Of a stretch of DNA of 64,000 nt, positions 31,340-41,953 are shown piece after piece. The translations under genes and the position numbers were made by a program. The notes under the pieces are model-generated. The model was not told where the DNA came from and did no database searches. It worked only from the letters and a program-made list of their open reading frames with translations. The DNA is from Ampullaceana balthica (lineage: Eukaryota > Mollusca > Gastropoda > Lymnaeidae): contig CALYLW010000010.1 in assembly GCA_944989445.1 (NCBI GenBank), forward strand, positions 2,379,734 through 2,443,733. Direction: 5' to 3'. The stretch's first letter is position 1. Each line of letters starts with the position of its first letter.

Positions 31340-34118
31340 TACTAGCAAACTCCCCGCGCTCCGCTGCAGAAGTTAGAATTTTAGTAAGCGTTGAAAATAC
31401 GTTTCACACCAATTCAAAACACCAATTGATTTCAGTCTGAATCATGATAATTATACTTGTTTGTCAATATTTGTCAAGGTCGTGTAAAATAAAATGGATA
31501 CTAAAATGACATTATGGGCCCCGTGCAAAATGGATGCAGGATTTGCATATCTCATAAGGTCTGAGGATTTCAATCTAGGTCATGATAGAGAAATGTGACT
31601 ATATTTATTTAAATTATTTTTAAGGTAACAAAGCTTTAAATGTTTACGAAAAAAAATATTTTGGGTCCCGGCCTCAAAGGAACAGACGCTAGAAGTTCAT
31701 TACCCTATATAATTTTATTTTATTTTTTAAATCAAATTTGGCCATAGTTCATCCATTTACCTAGTAGCCACATTTTAAATTACCTTTTATATAACTAATG
31801 TTAAAATATGGCATACGGGCCCCAAGCCCAGAATAAGTGTTTTAAAACTTTTACTTTTAATGCCAGAAACCTTCGATGGAGCTTATCCAAAAGCTGCCTA
31901 AAGTTTAATGGCCTTGGGATGAATTAAATACATTTACAATTAATACGTCTTTAAAAAAAACTAAAATAAGGGCCGGGGGCCCTATCGGCCCTTATTTCAA
32001 AACAACAGCTTATTTCAATATGGATTATGATGAATATATTTAATAGAAAACATTTTTTTTTAAAATTGAGTGAAATCGAATGGTTAAAATGTCTTTAACG
32101 TTTACAAAAAAGAGATTAGGGGTCCCTCGGCTACAAAATATTGAAAAAAATATAATTTTAATGCCCTAACCAATTTTAATATAGGCCATCAAGTTTTTAT
32201 CTTCCAAGTTATTTAAAAATACATTTACACAGTATTTTGTTGTTGTTGTAATTTAGCTCAGATAAGTTAAAAAATATTACTTTTGTATCTCGGTCCCCAG
32301 TGAGTGATAATTAAACAAAAAAAATTAACCTGTTACCATACCGGGAATGTACTCAACAACTTCCCAAAATTTCATGCTTCTAGCTACACGGGAAAATGGA
32401 GAATCTGTGCTGATTAACTTTTTATATAAGAACAAAAATTGGGCCCCCGGTCCCCCAGAGAGTGAAAATTTAAATATTTGTTGACATGTTACCATCGCGG
32501 GAGTGTACTCAATAATTTTCAAAAGTTTCATGCTTTTCCCTAAACGGGAAATCATAGAATTAGATTTGAGTCAGTTTTTATATCAGAAAAAGTACATTTG
32601 GGCCCCCGGCCCCCAGTGAGTGATAATTTAAATATTTTGTTTGCATGCTACCATCGAGAGAGTGGACTCAACAAATTCCCAAAGTTTCATGTTTCTACCT
32701 ATACGGGAAATTGGAGAATAAGGCGATTTTCAGTATAAGGAAAAAAAACGCTCTTGGGCCCCCGGCCCCCATGAGAGTGAATTTTAAAATTCTTTTACGC
32801 CAATTTGCATTGCGATAGGGTACTCAACAACTTCCCAAAGTTTCATACTTTTACCTACACTGGAAGTTGGAGAATTCGTGATGAGTCAGTTTTTAATATT
32901 AGAAAAAACTTCTTTTTGGCCCCCGGCCACCAGTAAGTGTTAATTTGAATAGTTTTTTAGCCTGGTACCATCGCGGAAGTGTTCTTATCAACTTATCAGA
33001 GTTTCATGCTTCTACCTACACGGGAAATATGAGAATTTGTGATTTTCAGTTTTTATATAGCTCATTTAAGGAAAAACTTCATTTGGGCCCCCGGCCCCCA
33101 GTCTTTGATAATTTAAATATTTTTTGACTGTTAACATCGCGGAAGTTTACTCAATAACTTCACAAAGTTTCATGCTTCTGCATACTCGGGAAATAGGAGA
33201 ATTAGTGATTTTCAAATGTTTATATAGCCCATAAGAGGGAAAAAAACATTTTGGGCCCAAGCCCAAATGAAGGTGAATTTTAAAATTCCTTTTCACCATT
33301 TGTCGTCGAGAGAGGCTACTTGAAAACTTCGTCGTCGAGAGAGGCTACTTGACAACTTCCCAAGGTTTCATGCTTCTACCTACACGGGAAATCCGTGAAG
33401 TAGTGATGAGTCAGTTTTAATAAAATAAAAAACTACATTTGGGCCCCCGGCCCCCAGTAAGTAATAATTTAAATATTGTTTTTACCTGTTACCATCGTGG
33501 AAGTGTACTTAACAACTATCCCAAGTGTCATTCTTCTACCTACACGGGAAATGGAGAATTAGTGATTTTTTGTTTTATATAGCTCATTTAAGGAAAAATC
33601 TTCATTTGGGCCCCCGGCCTCCAGAAAGTGATAATTTAAATATTTTTCTCCCGTTACAATCGCGGCATTGTACTCAACAACGTCCCAAAGTTTCATGCTT
33701 CTACCTACACTGGAAATATGAGAATTTGTGATTTTCAGTTTTTATATAGCTCATATTTAGAAAAAACTTAATTTGGGCCCCCGGCCCCCAGGAAGTGATA
33801 ATTTAAATATTTTTTCACCCGTTACCATCGCGGGATTGTACTCAACAACTTCCCAAAGTTTCATGCTTCTGCCTACTCGGGAAATAGGAGAATTGGTGAT
33901 TTTCAAATTTAAAGATGCCGTATTAGGAAAAAAACGTTTTTGCGCCCCCAGCCCCCATGAGTGTTATTTTTAAAACTCTTTTACTCCAATTTTCATCGCG
34001 AGAGGCTACTCAACAACTTCCCAAAGTTTCATGCTTCTACCTACACGGGAAGTTGGAGAATTAGTGATGAATCAGTGAGTCAGTGAGTGAGTGAGGGCTT
34101 TGCCTTTTATTAGTATAG
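31340..34118 (+). mobile_element. Element with internal satellite array (pearl/Helentron-like)
   Basis: The left end is TACTAGCAAACTCCCCGCGC. The right end has GTGAGTGAGGGCTTTGCCTT, a short hairpin (AGGGC/GCCTT), then TTATTAGTATAG. Almost everything between is a tandem array of about 166-bp units. The architecture of short unique ends, a 3' hairpin close to the terminus and an internal 160-170-bp array matches what is described for molluscan pearl/Helentron non-autonomous elements. There is no coding capacity. Fragments of the same type occur at 55170-55400. Confidence 0.6.
31650..34060 (+). repeat. About 166-bp tandem array, some 10 good and 4-5 decayed units
   Basis: Each unit has a GGGCCCCCGGCCCCCAG block, AGTGATAATTTAAATATT, TACCATCGCGG, AACAACTTCCCAAAGTTTCA and TACCTACACGGGAAAT. 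GC blocks start near 32433, 32599, 32755, 32917, 33084, 33250, 33438, 33606, 33772 and 33940, a spacing of 156-188. Older units near 31671, 31810, 31970, 32120 and 32288 are more diverged. Decay is greatest at the left. Confidence 0.9.
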
Positions 34119-34346
34119 AAAATAAATACGGCCAAAATCTATGCAGCTGGTACCAAATGAGATGAACAACTAAAACGATTGTTCTGCTATAGGAACAAAA
34201 AATGAAAATAAAATATCCCGCGGCCCACCGGCCAGTTACGGTTGCTGACCACTTTTCAAACTAATGATTTTTTAAACAAAATTGATTCTATGTTATTTGA
34301 AATAAATGCATGATGTAAAAATAAAAAACAGAGAATTGCTTTAAAT

Positions 34347-34795
34347 TAGGTCTGGTACTGGTGAAAAAAATGTTGTTCGATTAAACTGTAAGCAATTTAA
34401 TCGATTAATCGATTAAATTTGATTAATTATATTTTATAACGTATATATAGATCCCGCTATCTCGCGATTCATTATTTCGCGAAATCGGTTAAATCGTGGA
34501 ATCATGGTAATTCCATGGCCCCCAAATTTTTTCACGTAACACAGCAAATTCGTTCTGCTATGCAACAAATAAGGAAGAAAATCATTTTTGTTTAAGTATG
34601 CACGTCTAAAAAAATAATGGAAATATGAGGGAAAAGTATGTAAGTAAAAAAATATAAACTATTAAAAAATTGGAAACAAATATTAGAAATATTTTCTTAA
34701 ATTTTAATCGAATTTTAATCGATCAAATTTATTTTAATCGGCTAAAATGTTAAACGATTTTTTAATTAAATTAATTGTAAATTTCAGCAGCCCTG
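34347..34795 (+). mobile_element. hAT MITE, TAGGGCTG family, copy 3
   Basis: The ends are TAGGTCTG and CAGCCCTG. Flanking 8-mers are CTTTAAAT (34339-34346) and CTTTAAAA (34796-34803), 7 of 8 identical. The interior (ATTATTTCGCGAAATCGGTT, TTCTGCTATGCAACAAATAA) matches copy 4 at 49893. I see no coding sequence. Confidence 0.85.
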
Positions 34796-35149
34796 CTTTA
34801 AAAGTTTAATTTTGGCGTTGTAAATTGTACATTTTCGGGTTGTTAGATATGTGTGATACTGACATATACGTGACAGAGTTACTAAAGCTTGATATCCAAG
34901 TCCCACAACATAAGGCCTTAATGGCTGAGACATTGTATTTCATCATACTAAACACTGCAGAACAATAACAGAATCAAGCCCCTAAGTTCACAAATACTCT
35001 TGTCGTATTCAAGATCAGGTAACTGGTGGCTACGATTTTTAAGAGCAATTTAATGCCTTGTTTTTACGCCAATTACCCTTAGTTGTTCTAACAATACGAG
35101 GCTGAACATTGTCAACCAAATAAATAGCTTGTAGTTCTAACATTGCACG
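34796..35149. other. Short non-coding gap
   Basis: AT-rich sequence between the hAT MITE and the 3' end of the LINE. I see no gene. The LINE 3' UTR may extend a little into its right edge. Confidence 0.4.
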
Positions 35150-38100
35150 GAGATACAACTCCAAATGTTCGTTCGTCCGTCGATACGACGAGGACCACTC
35201 TAGTCATCCGAGGGTTTTCTGTGCGTGCGCAGATGGCTGATTAGGCCGATCCTTGCACGAAAGGTTCGGGAACAGAAGGGACAGGGGGCGAGTGCGACAT
35301 CTCCTGGAGGGTTGACAGCATGGGCCTTTCGGGCTTGCCTCTTCTTTTCTGCGGCGGTAATCCGGTTTGCCTCACATGACCTGGCACCTTCGTGGATGGA
35401 AGAGCGCCAGGTGGATCGGTCCATTGCAGCTCGTTCCCACGTGTCTGGATTTATGGCAAACGCTTTCATTGAGGCTTTCAGTGTGTCTTTGAAGCGTTTC
35501 TTTTGCCCACCGTGGGACCGCTGGCCATACTGGAGCTCACCATAAAAGATTCTCTTTGGCAGTCTCTCGTCTGGCATTCGGACAACGTGCCCTGCCCAGC
35601 GAAGCTGGGACTGCATCAGGAGGGTGAAGATGCTGGGGAGACCTGCCTTGGTCAGTACCACTGTGTCTGGAATTTTGTTCTGCCACTTTATGCCGAGAAT
35701 CTTCCTGAGGCTTGTTATATGAAAGTGGTTCAGCTTTCTTGCATGGCGCTGATAAACAGTCCAAGTTTCACAAGCATAAAGCAGTGTGGGGAGCACCACT
35801 GCCCTGTACACTTTCAGCTTGGTCTGGATGGTAATGCCTCTTCTGTTCCAGACATTAGGGTACAACCTGCCAAAAGTGGAGCTGGCTCTGGCAATTCTGA
35901 CGTTCACTTCGTCATCGATGGTGACATTTTGAGACAGTGTGCTGCCTAGGTATGTGAACCGGTGCACTGTATTGAGTCTCTGGCCGTTGACAGTGATGTT
36001 GGGCTCTACGTATGGTCTTCCAGGCGCAGGCTGATGGAGGACCTCAGTCTTCTTGGTGTTGATTGACAGACCAAAGTTTGTGCAGGCACTGGAGAACAGG
36101 TTTACACTGCGTTGCATGTCGGCTTCTGAGACAGCGTTGAGGGCACAGTCATCAGCGAACAGCAGGTCTCTGATTATGTCTGTCATAACCTTGGTTTTTG
36201 CCTGGAGCCTCCGAAGGTTGAACAGCTTGCCATCTGTGCGGTATTTCAGGTTGACACCAACATCCTCGTCTCTGAAGGCCTCTGTCAGCATGGCGGAAAA
36301 CATGAGGCTAAACAGTGTTGGTGCCAGGACGCAGCCCTGCTTGACTCCGTTTGTGACTGGGAAAGGATCAGAAAACTCCCCGCTGTCCTGGACTCTGGCC
36401 TGCATGCCTTCATGGAATTGTTGCACCAAGACGATGAATTTCCTTGGGCAACCGTACTTGGCCATGATCTTCCACAGACCCTCTCTGCCAACAGTGTCAA
36501 AGGCCTTGGTCAGGTCGACATAGGTGGAGAACAGATCAGAGTTCTGCTCCTGACATTTCTCCAGCAGCTGCCTGGCAGCGAACACCATGTCGATGGTTCC
36601 TCGCTCTTTTCGGAATCCACACTGACTTTCAGGCAGGAGTCCTTGGTCAAGGTGCACTGTGAGGCGGTTGAGCAGGATTCTGGCGAGGATCTTTCCTGCA
36701 ATAGAAAGCAGGGATATGCCTCTGTGGTTGTCACAAGCCTGTCTACTTCCTTTTCGCTTATATAGATGTATGATGGTGGCATCTTTGAAGTCCTGCGGGA
36801 TCGTCTCTTGCTTCCATATTAAGAGAAACAGCTCATGGAGCCTTTCAGTCAGGGCTGTTCCCCCCTCCTTGTAGACCTCAGCTGGTATGGCGTCAGAGCC
36901 AGGTGCTTTGCCACTGGAGATAAGATAGATTGCTTTCTGGGTCTCGAGCAAGGTTGGTGGGTCATCCAGTGCTTTGTTTGTGGGCACTTGGGGTAGACGA
37001 TTGATGGCTTCGTCGTTGATTGTCGAAGGGCGATTTAGGACGTCATCGAAATGTTCGACCCATCTCTCCAAGATCTTCTCTTTGTCTGTGATTAGAGTGT
37101 TACCGTCTGCGCTGAGGAGGGGGCTTGATCCTGAGGGCGTGGGGCCATATACTTCTTTCAAGGCGTCGTAGAAGTTTTTATAGTCACGCCTGTCTGCATA
37201 GCCTTGGATCTCGTCAGCTTTGTTGCCGAGCCAATCGTCCTGCATCTGACGGAGCTTCTGCTGAACAGTCTTGCGTATGTTGTTGAGTGCATCTCTCCTT
37301 GCCGTGGACTTGGGGTTATTGATGTATGCTTGGTGAAGGTGGTGTTTCTCATCCAATAACTGCTTGATGTCTTCGGAGTTCTCATCGAACCAGTCCTTAT
37401 GTTTCCTGGTCTGGGGCCCCAGGGTCTCTGTAGCTGTGGAGTAAATCAGCTCTCTGAGTGATGCCCAGTCTGCCTCCACGCTCTGGTTTCCCGGAGAGGT
37501 GGATTTCAAGCACTTTTCCAGAGCATCTACAAAGGACTGTTTGCAGCTGTCGGTATTCAGTTTGGCAACATTAAGCCGTTTCGGGGCCTTCTTCCCTTGC
37601 GGGCGTCGTTTAGGCTGAATGCGGATGTTGAGCTTGGTGATGATGAGGCGGTGGTCTGTCCAGCATTCAGCGCCGCACATGGATTTGGTAACTCGTACAT
37701 CCTGCCTGTCCCTCTTCCTCACGATGACGTAGTCAATAAGATGCCAGTGCTTCGATCGGGGGTGCATCCATGACGTCCGGTTACGAGTGGGGAGGCGGAA
37801 GATCGTGTTGGTGATCAGCAGTTCAAGTTCAGCGCAGGTCTGGAGTAAAAGAAGACCGTTGCTGTTGCATTGACCCACTCCATGGTGTCCAAGGACTCCT
37901 TCCCAGGCAACGTTGTCCTTGCCAACTCTTGCGTTGAAGTCACCTAGCAAGATGAGTTTGTCCGCCTTTGGAACGTCGGCAATGACAGTGTGAAGTTCTT
38001 CGTAAAACTTTGCCTTTACGTCATCTGGATTAGTCATGGTTGGAGCGTAGGCACTGATGATGGTGAGGTGCTTCTTTCCAGCCAGTGGGAGTTTCATGGT

Positions 38101-38680
38101 CATGAGCCTGTCGTTCACTCCCTTGGGAAGTCCAGCCAGCTTTCCGACAAGAGTTGTCTTAACTGCAAACCCAACGCCTGCCTCACGTCGCTCCTCGCTG
38201 GGTCTGCCACTCCAGTAAAATGTGTAACCAGATCCTCTTTCACAGAGCTCTCCTTCTCCCGCGAGCCTGGTCTCGCTCAGGGCTGCGACGTCGATGCCAT
38301 ATCTAGCGAGTTCTTTACCAATCAGGGCTGTTCTCCTCTGAGGTCTGTCTGCATCGTCTCTGTCCAGGAGTGTGCGCACATTCCATGCGCCCAATATGAG
38401 AGGAAATATCCTCGTTTTCTTCTTTTTGTTTCGACCGCTGGTATGGGATGGATGACAAAAGTGACTTGCGCGGTGACTTGGATTTAAGTGAGAAGGAGTT
38501 GCGCAGTTCGTCGATCTCACTCTCTCGCCCGAGGCCATCTTATCCAGCGGCAGGACTAAGTCGAGACGGCTGGTGATGGAGACGGGTGCAGTGGATGGCC
38601 ATGACGTCCTGTGTGTCTTGTCATGCCCTTAGCGTTCCACAACGCTTTGCTGAGATTCGCCTTTTTGACCGTTGACCAAC
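35150..38680 (-). mobile_element. Near-complete non-LTR retrotransposon (APE type)
   Basis: A single long ORF (35200-38538) is flanked by a short 3' UTR (GTGGTCCTCGTCGTATCGAC on the minus strand) and a GC-rich 5' leader of uncertain length, perhaps to 38680. Base composition is near 50% GC, unlike the AT-rich host DNA. I see no clear target duplication or long poly-A tail, so boundaries are approximate. Confidence 0.8.
35200..38538 (-). CDS. LINE polyprotein: endonuclease, reverse transcriptase, C2H2 finger (1112 aa)
   Basis: The N-terminal apurinic-type endonuclease has GAWNVRTL (about residue 50), SETRL, GDFNARVG (about 198) and a TDHRL histidine (about 294). The reverse transcriptase follows, with KAPGSDAIPAE, an NHRGISLL palm entry, CGFRKERGT, YVDLTKAFD, VKQGCVLAP and catalytic FADD (about 794-797). 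A thumb-like region with YACETWTVY and a C-terminal zinc finger (CPFCSRTFRARIGLISH, about 1080-1105) close it. It nicks target DNA and copies its RNA in place. The whole frame is open with all catalytic motifs, so the copy is young and possibly active. The start at 38538 has a good context (AAGATGG). Clade assignment (RTE-like versus relatives) is not settled. Many opposite-strand frames are shadows. Confidence 0.93.
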   Translation of the reverse strand: MASGERVRSTNCATPSHLNPSHRASHFCHPSHTSGRNKKKKTRIFPLILGAWNVRTLLDRDDADRPQRRTALIGKELARYGIDVAALSETRLAGEGELCERGSGYTFYWSGRPSEERREAGVGFAVKTTLVGKLAGLPKGVNDRLMTMKLPLAGKKHLTIISAYAPTMTNPDDVKAKFYEELHTVIADVPKADKLILLGDFNARVGKDNVAWEGVLGHHGVGQCNSNGLLLLQTCAELELLITNTIFRLPTRNRTSWMHPRSKHWHLIDYVIVRKRDRQDVRVTKSMCGAECWTDHRLIITKLNIRIQPKRRPQGKKAPKRLNVAKLNTDSCKQSFVDALEKCLKSTSPGNQSVEADWASLRELIYSTATETLGPQTRKHKDWFDENSEDIKQLLDEKHHLHQAYINNPKSTARRDALNNIRKTVQQKLRQMQDDWLGNKADEIQGYADRRDYKNFYDALKEVYGPTPSGSSPLLSADGNTLITDKEKILERWVEHFDDVLNRPSTINDEAINRLPQVPTNKALDDPPTLLETQKAIYLISSGKAPGSDAIPAEVYKEGGTALTERLHELFLLIWKQETIPQDFKDATIIHLYKRKGSRQACDNHRGISLLSIAGKILARILLNRLTVHLDQGLLPESQCGFRKERGTIDMVFAARQLLEKCQEQNSDLFSTYVDLTKAFDTVGREGLWKIMAKYGCPRKFIVLVQQFHEGMQARVQDSGEFSDPFPVTNGVKQGCVLAPTLFSLMFSAMLTEAFRDEDVGVNLKYRTDGKLFNLRRLQAKTKVMTDIIRDLLFADDCALNAVSEADMQRSVNLFSSACTNFGLSINTKKTEVLHQPAPGRPYVEPNITVNGQRLNTVHRFTYLGSTLSQNVTIDDEVNVRIARASSTFGRLYPNVWNRRGITIQTKLKVYRAVVLPTLLYACETWTVYQRHARKLNHFHITSLRKILGIKWQNKIPDTVVLTKAGLPSIFTLLMQSQLRWAGHVVRMPDERLPKRIFYGELQYGQRSHGGQKKRFKDTLKASMKAFAINPDTWERAAMDRSTWRSSIHEGARSCEANRITAAEKKRQARKAHAVNPPGDVALAPCPFCSRTFRARIGLISHLRTHRKPSDD

Positions 38681-38850
38681 TAGTAGTTCCTCCGCTCTGT
38701 CCACCGAATCCAGTCTTCACGTGCATAGATAGACATATCTAGATCACCGAGGGTTTGAGACCCGTCGGCTACCCTCACCAGGTTTAGCCAGCCATTCAAA
38801 GCCGTTGCCCGGGGTGTGAATACTAAGACGTCAATTGTCCTAATCCGTAA

Positions 38851-38995
38851 GTTCATGTAAAGTTCGTGTGCAAAAGCTGTGGAAAAGACTGTCACTCAAG
38901 GATAGGACTTCTCATCCACGCGAGGAAATGCAACCCAACCCAATAGTGTTGCACCATAGTCTCTCGAGACCTGAAGGATGCCGATTATTATGATT
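38851..38995 (+). pseudogene. 3' end of a second LINE, zinc-finger tail, opposite strand
   Basis: Plus-strand bases 38851-38946 read as a CCHC finger (CKSCGKDCHSRIGLLIH, then ARKC) ending in TAG. An ACCATAGTCTCTCGAGAC 3' UTR follows and a TTATTATGATTAT tail. The RIGLxxH core is shared with the C-terminus of the neighbouring minus-strand LINE, but the last ligand is Cys instead of His. An in-frame stop lies immediately upstream, so only the tail is readable. Confidence 0.7.
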
Positions 38996-40424
38996 ATAAG
39001 TTCATGAACCATATGTAGATATTATAGTCGCCAGTGTGAGTGATTTGCCTTTAATTCGCATATTTTATGTTAATGAGACATTATTTAAAAATGTTAATCA
39101 TTGTTTAATAAGACGAGATCATTGTACGGGATTTTTTTAAAAACATGAAATTTGTACAATAATTTCGTGTTCTGTAAAATTTGTAAACATTTCAGTTTTT
39201 AAAAAAACAGAAATCTCATGATAATAAATTGATAATTTACATAGCGTTATACACAAGTAAGAAACTAGGCTCACAGCACTTTAAATTAAAAAAATTATAA
39301 CATACATATAAGTATCAATTCAATAAACATTTATATCCTAACAACCACATAAATGACAGTACGGTACACATAAGCTACAATTATCGTTAGAAGAAATGTT
39401 GTTTAATTAATTTTGAAAGTAAAATTTGAAGAGATGCACCTTAAGTGCAGTCTTGACGGCCTTCGTAGTTGGAATACTGCGAATGTGTAATGGTAGAGAA
39501 TTCCATTGTTTGGCGGCACAAAAAGAGAAAGACCTTTCGCCAAATGTTTAAGTGCGTGTCTTAGGAACAGAGAGAATACGTGTGTTTGCGTATAAACGTG
39601 GAGCAATGAAATATTCTTTCAGGTCCCTGTGGTTTTTTTCGTGACTTAAACGAAAAAACGTATTTTCTTTCAGACGACTCTAAATAAACACGTTAAAGTT
39701 TTGAAGCAGCCTCAAGTGATGGTACTTAGAACTAGACGCCTCTAGTCCTGACGTCTCAATACTCAATATTTATATGATTCTCATTGAGGCCGCTCTTCAA
39801 GTAAGTCTAATAAACTTTTTCCATAAGAACACAATAAATTGCTTGGTGTGTGAATCCCACGTGAATTTATTTGAAATTGATGATCATTATTTTGCCTAAA
39901 ATTTCAATGGAGATTTAAGTTTCAAAGTTGCACAGTCGCTCAAAAAGAAAAGCCCAACTTGCTGCTTTTTAGAGTTGCCTCTTTGATCCAACCACAGAGG
40001 CTTCCAAATATTGAACGGTATTCCTTTAACCCCCGTCTGATGTGAGATGACCGCGACCTTCTCACAGATGCAACAAACCAAATGGGATATAAGACAAAGG
40101 ACTTTGTGCAATCAACACACTTACTTGAGTGCTTATTGACAACTCGTGCGTTATGTGAACAGTAATTTTAAACTCCGACAAAAGCTCTAGAAAAACTCCT
40201 GCTTGTGTGTAATTATTACTTTTGTGTGATTTCAAGGCAATTCCCTTCCGTTTGATGATTTTCATTGTGTTTTGCTTTAAATGTGACGTAATGCAGGCTT
40301 AAATCCACCCCTATGTCATATTAAGTTCAGCAAGAACAATTTCCCAACTAAATATTATTTCAAACTTCTGATTATGTAACATTTAAATTGTAATAAGAGC
40401 ATGAATGTATTGTGTATATTATAG
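38996..40424. other. Non-coding region with a GCGCTT-type repeat
   Basis: At 39235-39880 sequence with TTTACATAGCGTTATACACAAG, CACAGCACTTTAAATTAAA and CATAAATGACAGTACGGTAC matches 40440-40640. It includes a diverged block (AGAGAATTCCATTGTTTGGC) that looks like part of a dispersed repeat. No host gene is seen. Confidence 0.45.
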
Positions 40425-40640
40425 TAATGATAATAATAATAATATGAAATTGTATATTGCGCAGTACCCCATCAAGCAACTGTGCTCACGGCGCTTAACA
40501 TTTAAATAGTAACACACAACTTAATATCTATGCCTTCAATGTAAAACATTCATATCCTAAGTACAACACATAATGACATTACCGTAACATAAGCTAGATT
40601 AGTCATTAAAAGTAATGATTGATTGTTTTTTTTATAGTAA
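40425..40640 (+). repeat. Second copy of the GCGCTT-type dispersed repeat
   Basis: ATTGCGCAGTACCCCATCAA, GTGCTCACGGCGCTTAACAT and ACATAATGACATTACCGTAA correspond to 39245-39375. A third fragment is at 49740-49790 (TATGAAGCGCTTTCTGCCCA). Confidence 0.55.
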
Positions 40641-41868
40641 GATAATAAATCGTGTTTTCTCAAACATGACTGGTCTATTCAAATCACGCACCGAAAGCAA
40701 GAGACTTGATTCGGTAACATTTTCAAAACAAACAATTAAATTTGATGTAATAGTTCTTGTTTGTTTTTTTTTGTCACTATTAGCGCACTAACATATAAAC
40801 TGTCCGGCTCACTCAGGGGCGGATCAAGATTGCACGGGGCCCCTGGCTGCGATTGCACCTGGGGCCCGGTCCAGCCACCATTATTATACAGAATAACAAG
40901 ATTGGGGCCCTTAAATCATTGGGGGCCCCTGGCTTTAGCCAAATCAGCACCCCCTTAATCCAAAATAAGGCTGAATCGTTCAACATGTTGATAATTTTAT
41001 ACCCCCACATTTGCATGTCTTTAGGTTATGCTGAGATAAGCCATGTTCTAAGATATTTTTTGTTGATCACACTGTCATATTCATAAATAGCTGTTTTAAG
41101 TTTTTTACATTCCAATATAGTTTCCTTTGACAAACTTTATTGACTGTTTAATATTTTATTTTCAATTTTGATAGACACCAATATACTTAACGTGATGAAG
41201 AACCTGCGACTTAATATAGAAATGGACAACAAGGTGCAATTTTCAAATCTTTGTTAAGTAGTCCACAATGATAGACAGTAGCATTGGGTCAGTTATGTCG
41301 ACTGTGATGCAATTAACCAAAAAAAATTACATTGTCATTATATCTTTATTGAAAATGTACATTAATAATTAGTTATTCGGATATTATTTTTAATATTTAG
41401 AGGTGAGGATGCGCCAGTTCTTTTTTTTATTTATTATTTTCTACCACGAAAACAAGACACAAGGTTTTAATACTTGATGTGAAATTGTTCATATTATAAG
41501 TATGTTGACATTTATTAAATTTACTCAAAGTAAACGTCAAAATTCGCCAGGTAAAAATGCACACAATAACATTAATTTAGTTTACGTTTCCGTGGTTGCA
41601 AACCGATACCGAGACGTATATTTAAAATTCAATTTTAAAAAAAATGTGTTGCCAAACTTCTAGGTAACCTCGTAATTTTTCAAGATTTCCTAGAAACCAA
41701 GACACCCAGGAATGGCAAAATAATTAAATTGTGTATCTTTATTTGTTTAAACTTTACTTCATTACCCCATTACTTGACATGTTTCGCCAATCAAATGTCT
41801 ACACTTATCATAAGCGCATATAATGTCATTAGTATATCATATAGAATGGGACTGCGATAAAGCTTTTA
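40641..41868. other. Non-coding stretch with a GGGGCC-rich block
   Basis: At 40810-40965 a CAGGGGCGGATCAAG start and repeated GGGGCCC blocks look like one end of a hAT-type repeat whose other end I cannot find. The remainder is AT-rich with nothing supportable. Confidence 0.4.
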
Positions 41869-41953
41869 AATAAAATACAAAATACACAAACAAATTGTGC
41901 AATGAAAACATGTTATCATTGCACCATTTGTTTGTGTGTTTTGTATTTTATAA
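41869..41953. repeat. Inverted repeat of a retroelement tail
   Basis: The left arm (ATAAAATACAAAATACACAA, continuing to TTGTGCAATGA) and the right arm (TCATTGCACC, continuing to TTTTGTATTTTAT) pair over about 36 bases around an AAACATGTTA centre. Both arms resemble the tail of the 12632 retroelement family, suggesting two copies inserted tail to tail. Confidence 0.75.

Noticed and set aside
35225..38487. Many plus-strand and out-of-frame ORFs over 35.2-38.5 kb
   Set aside because: They overlap the LINE ORF, which carries all expected motifs; the others are shadows raised by the local GC content.
38680..38895. 71-codon minus-strand ORF upstream of the LINE
   Set aside because: The plus strand carries a recognisable zinc-finger tail here; the minus frame has no motif and is probably a shadow or leader.
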